Source of the DNA: Nostoc spongiaeforme FACHB-130
GTDB lineage: Bacteria > Cyanobacteriota > Cyanobacteriia > Cyanobacteriales > Nostocaceae
DNA: 64,000 nucleotides
Direction of reading: 5' to 3'
NCBI RefSeq assembly: GCF_014698475.1
Contig: NZ_JACJTB010000006.1
Location: 62,001 to 126,000 of the forward strand
Part shown: in pieces, positions 1 to 9,962 of the stretch
Layout of the letters: each line of letters opens with the position of its first letter
Numbering within the stretch: position 1 is the stretch's first letter
The notes under the pieces: model-generated
What the model saw: only the letters and a program-made list of their open reading frames with translations
Told to the model about the DNA's origin: nothing
Database searches by the model: none
Made by a program: the position numbers and the translations under genes

Positions 1-569
1 AGCGCCAAATTATTTAAGCTAGTGGCGACATCGAGATGTTCTTTCCCCAGCACCTTCTCTCGGATAGCCAGAGAACGGAGATACAATGGTTCGGCTTGTT
101 GATATTTTCCCTGTGCTTGAAACAAGAAAGCCAAATTATTTAAGCTAGTAGCGACATCTGGATGAACATTTCCCAGCACTTTTCCTCGGATAGCCAGAGC
201 GCGGAGATAAAATGGTTCGGCTTGTTGATATTTTCCTTGTTTTTCATACAACCCTGCCAAATTATTTAAACTAGTGGCGACATCGGGATGAACATTTCCC
301 AGCACTTTCTCTCTGATAGCTAATGCACGTTCTGCTAAAGGGATGGCTGTACTGTATTTACCTTCTTGGTATAACTTTAATACCTGTTTATTTAGTTCGC
401 CCGCTTCCTTTAAAGCTGCTTGTTGCTGGGCTGAATATTTAGGTGGCTGCTGTTGCGCTATTCCTGGAACTAGCATACTTAAAACTAACCCTGTTGTCAT
501 CCCACCTGCTACCATCCAAGGTGCAAGACAAATACCCGCAGCATTCATCGCGCTAAATAACTTTTTCAC
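1..569 (-). CDS. Tetratricopeptide-repeat protein (kinesin-light-chain type), 3' part outside the window
   Basis: Reading leftward from a GTG at 567-569, the frame stays open to the window edge, so this is the N-terminal ~189 residues of a longer protein. Residues 1-40 look like a signal peptide or anchor: MKKLF, a hydrophobic stretch, then a possible cleavage site at GIAQQ. From about residue 66 a 42-residue unit repeats, with motifs such as ALAIREKVLG, HPDVATSLNNLA and YQQAEPLYLR. These are TPR_10/TPR_12-type repeats, which usually scaffold protein-protein contacts. The repeat DNA is nearly identical between copies, which suggests recent expansion. ATG at 548 is an alternative start. No partner can be named from sequence. 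Confidence 0.85.
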   Translation of the reverse strand, partial: MKKLFSAMNAAGICLAPWMVAGGMTTGLVLSMLVPGIAQQQPPKYSAQQQAALKEAGELNKQVLKLYQEGKYSTAIPLAERALAIREKVLGNVHPDVATSLNNLAGLYEKQGKYQQAEPFYLRALAIRGKVLGNVHPDVATSLNNLAFLFQAQGKYQQAEPLYLRSLAIREKVLGKEHLDVATSLNNLA

Positions 570-595
570 AGTCAACTCACAAGCTTGTATAAGTC

Positions 596-668
596 AGTTA
601 TCAGTCAACAGTTATCAGTGATCAATTCTTTACTGATAACTGTTAACTGTTCACTAATAACTGTTAAG
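596..668. repeat. Heptamer-type repeat cluster forming a dyad
   Basis: Copies of AACAGTTATCAGT lie in one orientation at 596-620 and as ACTGATAACTGTTAACTG in the other at 635-668, so the stretch can fold back on itself. It sits just upstream of the TPR gene start and resembles cyanobacterial STRR repeats. Confidence 0.6.
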
Positions 669-699
669 TAAATCATGCCGGACTCAGGCATTTTCGCAA

Positions 700-900
700 A
701 GCTGTTGTGAAAAAACTCAAAAACTTGCGCCTTCTTCTTTGCGCCTTTGCGCCTCTGCGCGAAACAAAACCACATTCCGCAACACCTAATGCAAAACATT
801 TGCTGACATTTCAAACTCAAACGCTCAATACAGTCAGCGTCACGCACTACCAAATAGCTCGGTGCGTTACGGCTTACGCCTAACACACCCTACCGGACTG
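700..900. repeat. Dispersed extragenic repeat fragments, no gene seen
   Basis: The stretch contains TTTGCGCCTTTGCGCCTCTGCGCG at about 741-762, split here as repeated GCGCCT units, and a dyad GCGTTACGG-CTTA-CGCCTAACAC at about 863-888. Both motifs are of kinds commonly scattered between Nostoc-type genes. The short open frames here look like translations of repeats rather than genes, and I see no ribosome-binding site. Confidence 0.45.
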
Positions 901-954
901 TATTTTACTTTCTTTTGAAAGCGATCGCACCAACCATGAGCATCTGAGCTTCAC

Positions 955-1160
955 GCTTCACCCTCAGAACACCAACGTTCAAGTAAAAAACCTGAAACTC
1001 CGCCTTCAGAACACCAACGTTCGAGTAAAAAGCTCGAAATTCCGCCTTCATAACTCGAACTTTCACCTTCCGAACTCGAACATTCGAGCAAAAAGGCTTA
1101 ACATTCACCCTTTGAACACCAACGTTCGAGCAAAAAGGCTGAAATTTTATGTTTATAACT
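955..1160. repeat. Degenerate tandem array, unit about 42 bp, about five copies
   Basis: Units carry the core ACACCAACGTTCGAG followed by (T/C)AAAAAGCC and then a TTCCGCCTTCA-like block. Cores start near 980, 1010, 1077 (variant CTCGAACATTCGAG) and 1119. The period is a multiple of three, so a 67-codon open frame survives on the minus strand (905-1108) with repeated SNVGVLKAEF-like peptides. That frame has no family resemblance and is more likely a by-product of the repeat. Confidence 0.7.
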
Positions 1161-1380
1161 CGAAGCCAGCAGCAGCAAAAGTTTTATGTTCGATGCCGTA
1201 CTCTTGCCGTTAACACATCCTACCTGTATTTCAATAATTAAATACAAGTTACAGATTATACAAAATAAAAAATTAAGAAAATTCCTTTAATTATCGAATT
1301 TAAAGGGAAAAACTTGTTGCAAATATTTTTAAATTAGTGGTTTACAAGTATAAAATTATACTCAAATATAGAAAATATGA

Positions 1381-1423
1381 GAAAGGCGATCGCCCCTCCG
1401 GCAAGAGCTTGCGATCGCCTTTC
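1381..1423. repeat. Perfect 13-bp inverted repeat built from two HIP1 octamers
   Basis: GAAAGGCGATCGC at 1381-1393 pairs perfectly with GCGATCGCCTTTC at 1411-1423 across a 17-nt loop. It ends 30 nt before the start codon of the small gene at 1454, so it would form a strong 5'-UTR hairpin or an upstream terminator. It is followed by TTTC rather than a clean T run. Confidence 0.7.
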
Positions 1424-1453
1424 TTTCAACCCCTAACGGAGTCGTTTATTATC

Positions 1454-1684
1454 ATGGCACAAGAAAGAGAAAACCCCGAACATCAAGAGTCTGTCCTCCA
1501 GGCTTTTCCTAAAAGAGAACGCATTAAACATTTGTTGATTGGTTCTCCCAAAGCCGTCACCAGCACAATACATTACTTGCAGGCTGTTGGTTATGCAAAT
1601 GTCGGTGATTGGAGTCCGTTACTACCCGCAGACAACCCTGATGAAGTAATGAGTATTTTAATCCGTCAGATTTTCACTGCATAA
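1454..1684 (+). CDS. Small conserved cyanobacterial protein of unknown function (76 aa)
   Basis: ATG at 1454 opens a 76-residue frame, MAQERENPEHQE to ILIRQIFTA. The frame is open further upstream, but that part crosses the HIP1 hairpin and is unlikely to be coding. The middle (KRERIKHLLIGSPKAVTSTIHYLQAVGYANVGDW, given in parts) looks like a compact helical domain, and the end, LLPADNPDEVMSILIRQ, contains an acidic-to-hydrophobic helix. I recall similar short proteins in many cyanobacteria but can name no function. There is no signal peptide or membrane segment. A clear terminator follows, so it is probably transcribed alone. Confidence 0.7.
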   Translation: MAQERENPEHQESVLQAFPKRERIKHLLIGSPKAVTSTIHYLQAVGYANVGDWSPLLPADNPDEVMSILIRQIFTA

Positions 1685-1693
1685 CTTAAAACT

Positions 1694-1730
1694 ACAACCC
1701 CGACTGTTTAGAACAATCGGGGTTGTGTTT
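1694..1730 (+). terminator. Rho-independent terminator of the small gene
   Basis: ACAACCCCGACTGTT (1694-1708) pairs with AACAATCGGGGTTGT (from 1712), with one mismatch, followed by GTTTTG. It begins 9 nt after the stop codon of the preceding gene. Confidence 0.8.
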
Positions 1731-1794
1731 TGCTGACAATTGTTGCTAAGGCAATGAAAATCGTCAGTCGCGTATGGAAGAAAATATCTTCTTC

Positions 1795-1931
1795 TATAGC
1801 GGTTCTTACTTGCTTGTAATACAGTTGGAACCCCACCCCGCATTTGCTGACGCAAACGCTCCCCTCCCCGCTTGCGGGGAGGGGTTGGGGGTGGGGTTGA
1901 AATGTACCTCATCCAACCGAGAACCGCTATA
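1795..1931. mobile_element. MITE-like foldback element with TATAGCGGTTCT ends
   Basis: The 137-bp element begins TATAGCGGTTCT (1795-1806) and ends with the exact inverse AGAACCGCTATA (1920-1931). Inside are nested inverted repeats: AACCCCACCCC against GGGGTGGGGTT, and CCCCTCCCCGC-TT-GCGGGGAGGGG at 1861-1884. There is no coding capacity. Outer TA dinucleotides fit a TA target-site duplication as made by IS630/Tc1-type transposases. The element class is inferred; no parent transposase is in the window. Confidence 0.65.
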
Positions 1932-1942
1932 TATCTAAATTA

Positions 1943-2260
1943 CTAAATTAAAGTTTGGAGATGTTGCACTAACTGCGGTGCCTGTAACACTCCCTCGATT
2001 TTATCCACAGGCTTACCTTGCTTAAATAACATGAGTGTTGGCAAGGCTTCAATACGATATTGACTAGCCAATTCGGTGTATTTTTCTGTGTCAATTTTAA
2101 CAACACGTATACGGCCATTTAATTGAGCATTAACTTGTTCTAAAATCGGCCCCATCATTTTACAAGGGCCACACCATTCAGCGTAAAAATCTACTAATAC
2201 AGGTACATCAGAACCAGAAAGCATTTCTTCAAAACTGTTGAAATGTTTTTTAGTGGCCAT
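1943..2260 (-). CDS. Thioredoxin, y-type (TrxQ-like)
   Basis: A 105-residue single-domain thioredoxin with the classic WCGPCK active site (Cys30 and Cys33 from the ATG at 2260) and the cis-proline motif EALPTLMLF. It reduces disulfides in cytosolic targets. The segments VLVDFYAEWCGPCKMM and VVKIDTEKYTELASQYRIEALPT match the plant/cyanobacterial y-type closely; this type is linked to peroxiredoxin and antioxidant supply rather than Calvin-cycle control. A GTG nine bases upstream (2269) is an alternative start. It is monocistronic, running away from fabG. The thioredoxin call is certain; the y-type subclass is from recognition only. Confidence 0.95.
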   Translation of the reverse strand: MATKKHFNSFEEMLSGSDVPVLVDFYAEWCGPCKMMGPILEQVNAQLNGRIRVVKIDTEKYTELASQYRIEALPTLMLFKQGKPVDKIEGVLQAPQLVQHLQTLI

Positions 2261-2493
2261 ACGATACACACCGAATTTTTATGGATTGCTTTTAATATTA
2301 ATGCGTGCTTTCAGGAATGGCTGTAACATTATTTTATTTTTATAGTCAAGGGTCAATGGTCATTTGTCATTTGTCTAGTGCGTCTTCACTACACCCTACT
2401 CTTGTAGCCCTAAAAATATTGCCCTTGAGTGAATTAACAAGCACAAATCACCATAAGATAATTAGCGCGGTAGTTCAAAAGCTTAAGGAATAA

Positions 2494-3261
<768 letters not shown>

Positions 3262-4344
3262 TTACGCATTATTTAAAATTCTTTGCCAAACGGTGAAGCT
3301 CAACAAAATAATAATGCCAGTACAGGTGGCGACTATCACAGGTAAAGGCATCCCGCGAATCGTCATTGCCAGCAAGTTACCCATTAAGGTCATTGTCCAA
3401 AGGGTAAAGGCGGCGTGACTTTGGGAGAAGCCCCAAGCTAATAAACGATGGTGTAAGTGATCCTTCCCTGGAGTACTGAGGGGGTTTTTTCCTGCTAATA
3501 GTCGCCGTAAAAACACTTGGGTAGTATCTAACACAGGCAATAGCAAAAATAAAACCGTCGGTACTAAGGAAAAGACTGTAGTTATCTGCAAATCTCCCAA
3601 AATACTGGTAGCAGCTAGAACATAACCAAAAAAGTATGCTCCAGCATCACCCATAATTATGCGTGAGGGGTGGAAGTTATGGCGCAAGAAACCCAACGCC
3701 CCGCCTCCCAAAGCTGCCAAAACCAAAGTCGCCGCCGCTTTATTGGGAAATTGGGCGGAAACGGCTAACAAACTCATCGCCGTAATAAAACTGATCCCCC
3801 CAGCCAAACCATCCATACCATCCATCAAATTGATAGCGTTGGTAATGCCGACCACCCACAACACGGTGATAAATATTGATAAAAATGAGTCTATGGGTGT
3901 GCCGAAGGCAACCTTGATGCTGATGCCATTAGCAACCAGCAACAAGGCTGTGATGATCTGTGTCCACAAGCGCACAGAAGGGGGTAAACCAAACTGATCG
4001 TCAATAAAGCCGACTAATACTAGGATTGAGCCTCCTAGTAGCACAGTCAAAACCTGCGCCAAAACACTTTGTAATTCAATCGGTCGTAACAGACTAGCAA
4101 GAACTAACGCGGCAATTACTCCTGCATAGATAGCTAACCCGCCAGCATTCGGTAAAGGTTCCCGATTTAGCCGTCGCGCATTTGGTTGATCAGCCCAACC
4201 AACTCGCAGGGCAAATTTGCGTACTGTCGGTATTAAACGCCATGTTACTAGCCAAGCTAAGAGAAACGTAAATACTACTGCCAACCAGCCGATGCCGCTT
4301 GGGTCGGCAATACCCAGAGACTTAAGGGAGTTGTCTAGATTCAT
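3262..4344 (-). CDS. Undecaprenyl-phosphate GlcNAc-1-phosphate transferase-like protein (WecA/MraY family)
   Basis: An integral membrane enzyme of the MraY/WecA/TagO family, which moves a sugar-1-phosphate from a UDP-sugar to a polyprenyl phosphate at the cytoplasmic face and so starts an envelope polysaccharide. About ten hydrophobic segments are visible. Family signatures are PNAGGLAIYAG near residue 65, GFIDDQFGLPPSVRLW (aspartate pair), NAINLMDGMDGLAGG (catalytic loop), MGDAGAYFFGY, and a basic KDHLHHRLL near residue 300. Absence of MraY-specific context and the short loops favour a WecA/TagO-type GlcNAc-1-P transferase over MraY. ATG at 4344 was chosen; a TTG at 4356 is possible. It is convergent with fabG. 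Confidence 0.85.
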   Translation of the reverse strand: MNLDNSLKSLGIADPSGIGWLAVVFTFLLAWLVTWRLIPTVRKFALRVGWADQPNARRLNREPLPNAGGLAIYAGVIAALVLASLLRPIELQSVLAQVLTVLLGGSILVLVGFIDDQFGLPPSVRLWTQIITALLLVANGISIKVAFGTPIDSFLSIFITVLWVVGITNAINLMDGMDGLAGGISFITAMSLLAVSAQFPNKAAATLVLAALGGGALGFLRHNFHPSRIIMGDAGAYFFGYVLAATSILGDLQITTVFSLVPTVLFLLLPVLDTTQVFLRRLLAGKNPLSTPGKDHLHHRLLAWGFSQSHAAFTLWTMTLMGNLLAMTIRGMPLPVIVATCTGIIILLSFTVWQRILNNA

Positions 4345-4521
4345 CTCCCAATTCAACCATTACTGCCTGTATCCTACATGAGCATCAAATGTATATTAAT
4401 CAATTTTTTAAGAAAAGGTACTGGTATTTACTCAAGTCTCAAGATACCAGCGCAGAACTTCACACTTCCCACTAGTACCAATCCAGATAAATTTTATTTA
4501 TAATCTGACCAGTTTTGGTTA

Positions 4522-4548
4522 TTAGCACTCTGAGTCTGTGAGTGCTAA
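4522..4548 (+). promoter_or_regulatory. CIRCE operator (HrcA-binding) of groEL
   Basis: TTAGCACTC (4522-4530), nine-base spacer, GAGTGCTAA (4540-4548): a perfect CIRCE inverted repeat 32 bp before the groEL start. HrcA binding here represses chaperonin transcription until heat stress. Confidence 0.95.
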
Positions 4549-4577
4549 ATTGTCTAAAGGAAGCGCAAGAGAAGTGA

Positions 4578-6245
<1,668 letters not shown>

Positions 6246-6289
6246 TCCTACCTGCCCAGATTTCCCGAATAAATATATTTATCTTTGTC

Positions 6290-6324
6290 AACAGTTTGTC
6301 TTGCCAAGACAAGCTGTTTTTTTA
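6290..6324 (+). terminator. Rho-independent terminator of groEL
   Basis: AACAGTTTGTCTT (6290-6302), loop GCC, AAGACAAGCTGTT (6306-6318) and then a run of T. One position pairs as G-U in RNA. Confidence 0.9.
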
Positions 6325-6369
6325 TACACTGGCTCATTCGTCATAGCATTTTGGATTTTAGACTACAAT

Positions 6370-6405
6370 CCTCACCAATGACCAATGACAATTGACAATT
6401 AACAA
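6370..6405. repeat. STRR heptamers upstream of corA
   Basis: Tandem AATGACC / AATGACA / ATTGACA units run right up to the corA start codon, and no other ribosome-binding site is visible there. Confidence 0.7.
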
Positions 6406-7554
6406 ATGATTAGCAAAGTTCGTCGTCTGACAAAAAAAATTCGTAAGCCCAACTTCCAGGATTTTTATCATCAACCAGGAAACATACCAGGAACTCTGAT
6501 TATTGATGAAAATGCAGAAGCGCCCACAATTATTTTGTTTGATTACAATCAAACAAATTTTATTCATAAACAACTCGCTACTCCCGAAGAATGTTTGAGT
6601 TACTTGGATACAGAATCAGTTTCTTGGGTAGATGTCCAAGGTGTAGGGAATCAAGATATATTACAACGATTAGGTAAAGTTTTTGAGTTACATCCTTTGA
6701 TTTTAGAGGATGTTGTTAATATGGGAGAACGCCCCAAAATCGAAGATTATGAAGACCAGTTAGTAATAATTTCTCGGATGGTTGTGCCGAAAGAAAATAC
6801 CTGTGGCTTTTATAGTGAACAGGTAAGTTTTGTGTTAGGTAAATATTACTTGCTCACAGTGCAAGAAGAACCGGAACATGATTGTTTTGATAGTGTCAGA
6901 ATGCGAATTGATAAAGCTAAAGGTATTATTCGCAAACAAGGTGCTGACTATTTAGCTTATGCGCTGCTAGATGCCATTATTGATGGTTTTTTTCCGGTCT
7001 TAGAACTGTATAGTGAACGCATCGAAGAATTAGAAGAAGAAGTAATTATCAACCCTACTCCACAAACACTCCAGCAAATTTATCAAATCCGCCGAGAGCT
7101 TTTACAATTACGTCGCTCGATCTGGCCGCAACGAGATGCTATTAATACTTTGATTCGAGATGGTAGCGATTTAATTAGTGAAGATGTCAGAATTTATCTG
7201 CGCGATTGTTATGACCACACAGTGCAAGTTATGGATATGGTAGAAACCTACCGAGAATTAGCATCAGGATTAATGGATGTATATTTATCGGCAGTTAGTA
7301 ATAAGATGAATGAAATTATGAAGCTACTGACAGTAGTTTCGGCTATTTTTATTCCTTTAACTTTTGTTGCAGGTATTTATGGGATGAACTTCAATACAGA
7401 TAAATCACCATACAATATGCCTGAACTAAATTGGTATTGGGGTTATCCGGCTTGCTTGGCTTTAATGGTAGCGATCGCAGTTAGTTTACTGATACTATTT
7501 TGGCGCAGAGGATGGCTCGCTAATTTTTCCAGTATTAAACATCACGAAAAGTAA
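6406..7554 (+). CDS. corA: Magnesium/cobalt transport protein CorA
   Basis: CorA forms pentameric Mg2+ channels in the plasma membrane. This 382-residue protein has the long cytosolic N-terminal alpha/beta domain, a predicted stalk helix (about 210-305, rich in E, L and R) and two C-terminal membrane helices. The first helix ends with the signature YGMNF just before the periplasmic loop, and a basic tail (FWRRGWLANF) stays inside. The N-terminal sequence TLIIDENAEAPTIILFDYN is like other cyanobacterial CorA proteins. The start codon directly follows STRR repeats. A 36-bp gap separates it from the next gene, so co-transcription with the unknown gene at 7591 is plausible. Confidence 0.95.
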   Translation: MISKVRRLTKKIRKPNFQDFYHQPGNIPGTLIIDENAEAPTIILFDYNQTNFIHKQLATPEECLSYLDTESVSWVDVQGVGNQDILQRLGKVFELHPLILEDVVNMGERPKIEDYEDQLVIISRMVVPKENTCGFYSEQVSFVLGKYYLLTVQEEPEHDCFDSVRMRIDKAKGIIRKQGADYLAYALLDAIIDGFFPVLELYSERIEELEEEVIINPTPQTLQQIYQIRRELLQLRRSIWPQRDAINTLIRDGSDLISEDVRIYLRDCYDHTVQVMDMVETYRELASGLMDVYLSAVSNKMNEIMKLLTVVSAIFIPLTFVAGIYGMNFNTDKSPYNMPELNWYWGYPACLALMVAIAVSLLILFWRRGWLANFSSIKHHEK

Positions 7555-7590
7555 AATAACTCAAATTCATCCAGGGAGATAAAAATCTAA

Positions 7591-8304
7591 ATGATCAGAG
7601 GTAGCGGCGACCAAAATTTAGTTGTATTGACACTTTATATTATTGGTGTGTCTTACACCTTCAATCGGATGATTGAATCTATTGATGATAAAGTCAAATA
7701 TACGTATAAAGCTGATGCAGTCAACGAACAACTAACAGCCCAAGAACTCAAAGACCAAATCGGAATTTCTTTTAAACTCAATTCCGCTTACGGATTAGAT
7801 GATTTAAAAGAACTGCAACTTACCATCGAAAATAAATCAGATAATCTGGCAGTATATGTTGACTGGGAAAACAGCACCTTAGTGGTTGAACACACCAAAC
7901 AATCGCGCCGCGTGATTCGGATTTCATCATCTGTAACCCGTGACTTAGCAATTCCACAAACCCCCAGCTTAATTACTCCGAAAAAAACCCTCTCGGAAAA
8001 AATTACAGCTGAAGATGTTCTAGAGTTGGATACTACAGCCGGAACTTATTCTGCGAAAAAACCACTAGTTAGTATTAGTGGCTTAAAAAATGCTGGCCCG
8101 CCTCAAAAAAAGCTATATAACGACTTTATGAATCGAGGCAAAGAGCTAGAATTTTCTTTACAGCTAGTGTTAAGAATATCTGATGTCCGCGTGGGGATAG
8201 CACCCGGTATCAATATTCCACCAATGTATTTGATCAATTGTCCGTTCACCATCAAAAAATTACCTTGGACTTACGCTCTACCTTGGAATAAGAAGAAGAA
8301 ATAA
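7591..8304 (+). CDS. Conserved cyanobacterial protein of unknown function (237 aa)
   Basis: I do not recognise a named family. The start (residues 8-25, LVVLTLYIIGVSYTFNRM) is a single hydrophobic segment that could anchor the protein, followed by a mixed alpha/beta region with DLKELQLTIENKSDNLAVYVDWENSTL, a pattern seen in beta-sandwich proteins with a DUF3426-like or FxLYD-like feel. The end is strongly basic (KKLPWTYALPWNKKKK). The ribosome-binding site CAGGGAGATAAAAATCTAA precedes ATG 7591. Spacing suggests it follows corA on one transcript, and the rnpB gene begins about 44 bp after its stop. Confidence 0.7.
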   Translation: MIRGSGDQNLVVLTLYIIGVSYTFNRMIESIDDKVKYTYKADAVNEQLTAQELKDQIGISFKLNSAYGLDDLKELQLTIENKSDNLAVYVDWENSTLVVEHTKQSRRVIRISSSVTRDLAIPQTPSLITPKKTLSEKITAEDVLELDTTAGTYSAKKPLVSISGLKNAGPPQKKLYNDFMNRGKELEFSLQLVLRISDVRVGIAPGINIPPMYLINCPFTIKKLPWTYALPWNKKKK

Positions 8305-8347
8305 TCCAAATCGAACACATTATGCCATCCAGGATTACACTGTAAGT

Positions 8348-8800
8348 AGGGAGAGAGTAGGCGCTGGCAGTTGCAGAACTATACATAATCATAGTTTTGA
8401 GGAAAGTCCGGACTCCCGAAAGACCAAACTTGCTGGATAACGTCCAGTGCGAGCGATCGTGAGGATAGTGCCACAGAAAGATACCGCCAAAACAAGTAAA
8501 AAGTAAAAAGTAAAAAAGCAAAAGAAACAAAAATTTCTTTTTACTTTTGCCCTTTAACTTTTACCTTTTTTGGTAAGGGTGCAAAGGTGCGGTAAGAGCG
8601 CACCAGCAACATCGAGAGGTGTTGGCTCGGTAAACCCCGGTTGGGAGCAAGGCCAGAGGAACTACGGTTGGTCTTTTACCAGTTCCGCGTATGAGAGCCG
8701 CTAGAGGCGTTTGGTAACAAACGTCCCAGATAGATAACTGCCATCTTGTAAAATTTTTTACATAGATAACAGAACCCGGCTTACTACCAACTCTCTCCTC
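8348..8800 (+). ncRNA. rnpB: RNase P RNA
   Basis: The catalytic RNA that matures tRNA 5' ends. Conserved blocks are visible in order: GAGGAAAGTCCGGACTCC (8398-8416), AGAGGAACTACGG-like sequence in the middle, CCCCGGTTGGGAGCAAGGCC (8635-8655) and AGATAGATAACTGCC near 8728. The ends GGGAGAGAGTAG and CTCTCTCC pair as P1. A stretch of AAGTAAA heptamers and their complement (8494-8570) is inserted in the P12 region, as described for heterocystous cyanobacteria. End points are set by the P1 helix and may be off by a few bases. Confidence 0.95.
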
Positions 8801-8830
8801 TTTGAGTCCATAGTCAAAAGTAAAAACGAA

Positions 8831-8879
8831 AGACTATTGACTATTGACTATTGACCACTGACTATTGACTAATGACAAT
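8831..8879. repeat. STRR heptamers (ACTATTG)n overlapping the rnc start
   Basis: Six or so TTGACTA/ACTATTG units run from 8831 and continue into the first codons of rnc, whose ATGACAATTG itself looks like repeat sequence. Confidence 0.8.
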
Positions 8880-9591
8880 TGTTTATCCCCGCCGTCAAAG
8901 ACAGCTTGAAAGTTTAGTAAGAAAGTTAGGTTTGCCATTGGAAGCACCCATTAAATGGCAACTATTGGATTTGGCCTTGACTCATCCAACGGTATCTGAT
9001 TCAGCGAATTATGAACAACTAGAATTTGTTGGTGATGCAGTGGTGCGACTAGCGGCGGCTGTGATTTTGTGGGAAAAATATCCAGATTGTCAAGTTGGAG
9101 ATTTTGCGGCGATTCGTTCGGTGTTAGTGAGCGATCGCATTCTCGCCCAATTAGCCAGAGAATATGGTTTAGAACTATATTTATTAGTTGCTGGTAGTGC
9201 CACCAGTGATAAAATTGGTCAAGAATCACGACTGGCGGATGCTTTTGAAGCTGTGTTGGGTGCGCTTTACCTCAGCACCAATAATTTAGACCTCATCCGT
9301 TCATGGTTAGATCCTCATTTTGAACAACTAGCAACAGAAATTCGGCTTGATCCGGCTCGACTCAACTATAAAGCAGCTTTGCAAGAATGGACACAAGCTC
9401 AATTTAAAGTTTTACCAGAATATCGTGTCGAGGAAATTAATCAACCCAACCGCAATCAAGAGCGATTTGCTGCTGAAGTTTGGCTACATGGTAAAAAACT
9501 CGGTGAAGGTAGAGGACGTTCTATCAAAGCTGCTGAACAAGCCGCAGCTAAAGTTGCTTTTTTAGCAGTAAATAATCCAGAAAATACTTAA
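8872..9591 (+). CDS. rnc: Ribonuclease III
   Basis: Cleaves double-stranded RNA, including rRNA precursors. The 239-residue protein has an N-terminal endonuclease domain with the signature QLEFVGDAVVRLA (49-61, catalytic Glu/Asp) and a second acidic motif DAFEAVLGALYL near 120-131, then a C-terminal double-stranded-RNA-binding domain (about 160-235) ending AAEQAAAKVAFLAV. The length matches the family. ATG 8872 lies inside the STRR array, so the first three or four codons derive from repeat sequence; there is no in-frame alternative that keeps the domain complete. It directly follows rnpB, pairing two RNA-processing genes. Confidence 0.95.
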   Translation: MTIVYPRRQRQLESLVRKLGLPLEAPIKWQLLDLALTHPTVSDSANYEQLEFVGDAVVRLAAAVILWEKYPDCQVGDFAAIRSVLVSDRILAQLAREYGLELYLLVAGSATSDKIGQESRLADAFEAVLGALYLSTNNLDLIRSWLDPHFEQLATEIRLDPARLNYKAALQEWTQAQFKVLPEYRVEEINQPNRNQERFAAEVWLHGKKLGEGRGRSIKAAEQAAAKVAFLAVNNPENT

Positions 9592-9695
9592 AAATATAAA
9601 AACTTAGACAGCACAAAGCTTTTAACTCTGTTCTCTGCTACAAATAACAAAAATTGTTATCATAATACCTATTCTGGTTATAAAGTGAGGCACAA

Positions 9696-9962
9696 ATGAA
9701 TATTTCCCTGACTCCTGAGCTAGAAGCGTTCGTCCAAAAACAAGTCGAGTCTGGTTTGTATCATTCCCAAAGTGAAGTAATTCGAGAAGGCTTGCGTTTG
9801 TTAAAACGTTTTAATGACCATTCCGAAGAATATAAACTGTGGCTTAATGAACAAATTGCGATCGGTCTTACGGAACTTGACAATGCTCAAAGTCTCCCCG
9901 CCGAAGGAGTCCGAGAGCGCGTTCGCAGCAAAGCGCAAAAATTGATGAAAAAGCGCGTGTAA
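9696..9962 (+). CDS. parD: Type II antitoxin, ParD/CC2985 family
   Basis: An 88-residue ribbon-helix-helix antitoxin. The N-terminal MNISLTPELEAFVQKQVESG and YHSQSEVIREGLRLL are the DNA-binding fold typical of ParD; the C-terminal tail (LPAEGVRERVRSKAQKLMKK) would wrap the toxin. A ribosome-binding site AAAGTGAGGCACAA precedes ATG 9696. Its stop TAATG overlaps the start of the ParE gene, the usual coupled arrangement. The toxin is frameshifted, so this antitoxin may now act only as a stand-alone DNA-binding protein or be a relic. Confidence 0.9.
   Translation: MNISLTPELEAFVQKQVESGLYHSQSEVIREGLRLLKRFNDHSEEYKLWLNEQIAIGLTELDNAQSLPAEGVRERVRSKAQKLMKKRV

Noticed and set aside
605-886. 93-codon frame on the minus strand
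   Set aside because: Translation of dispersed extragenic repeats; composition unlike genes nearby.
905-1108. 67-codon frame on the minus strand
   Set aside because: Entirely made of the tandem repeat; no ribosome-binding site and no family resemblance.
8252-8530. 92-codon minus-strand frame over rnpB
   Set aside because: Antisense to the RNase P RNA; no coding signal.
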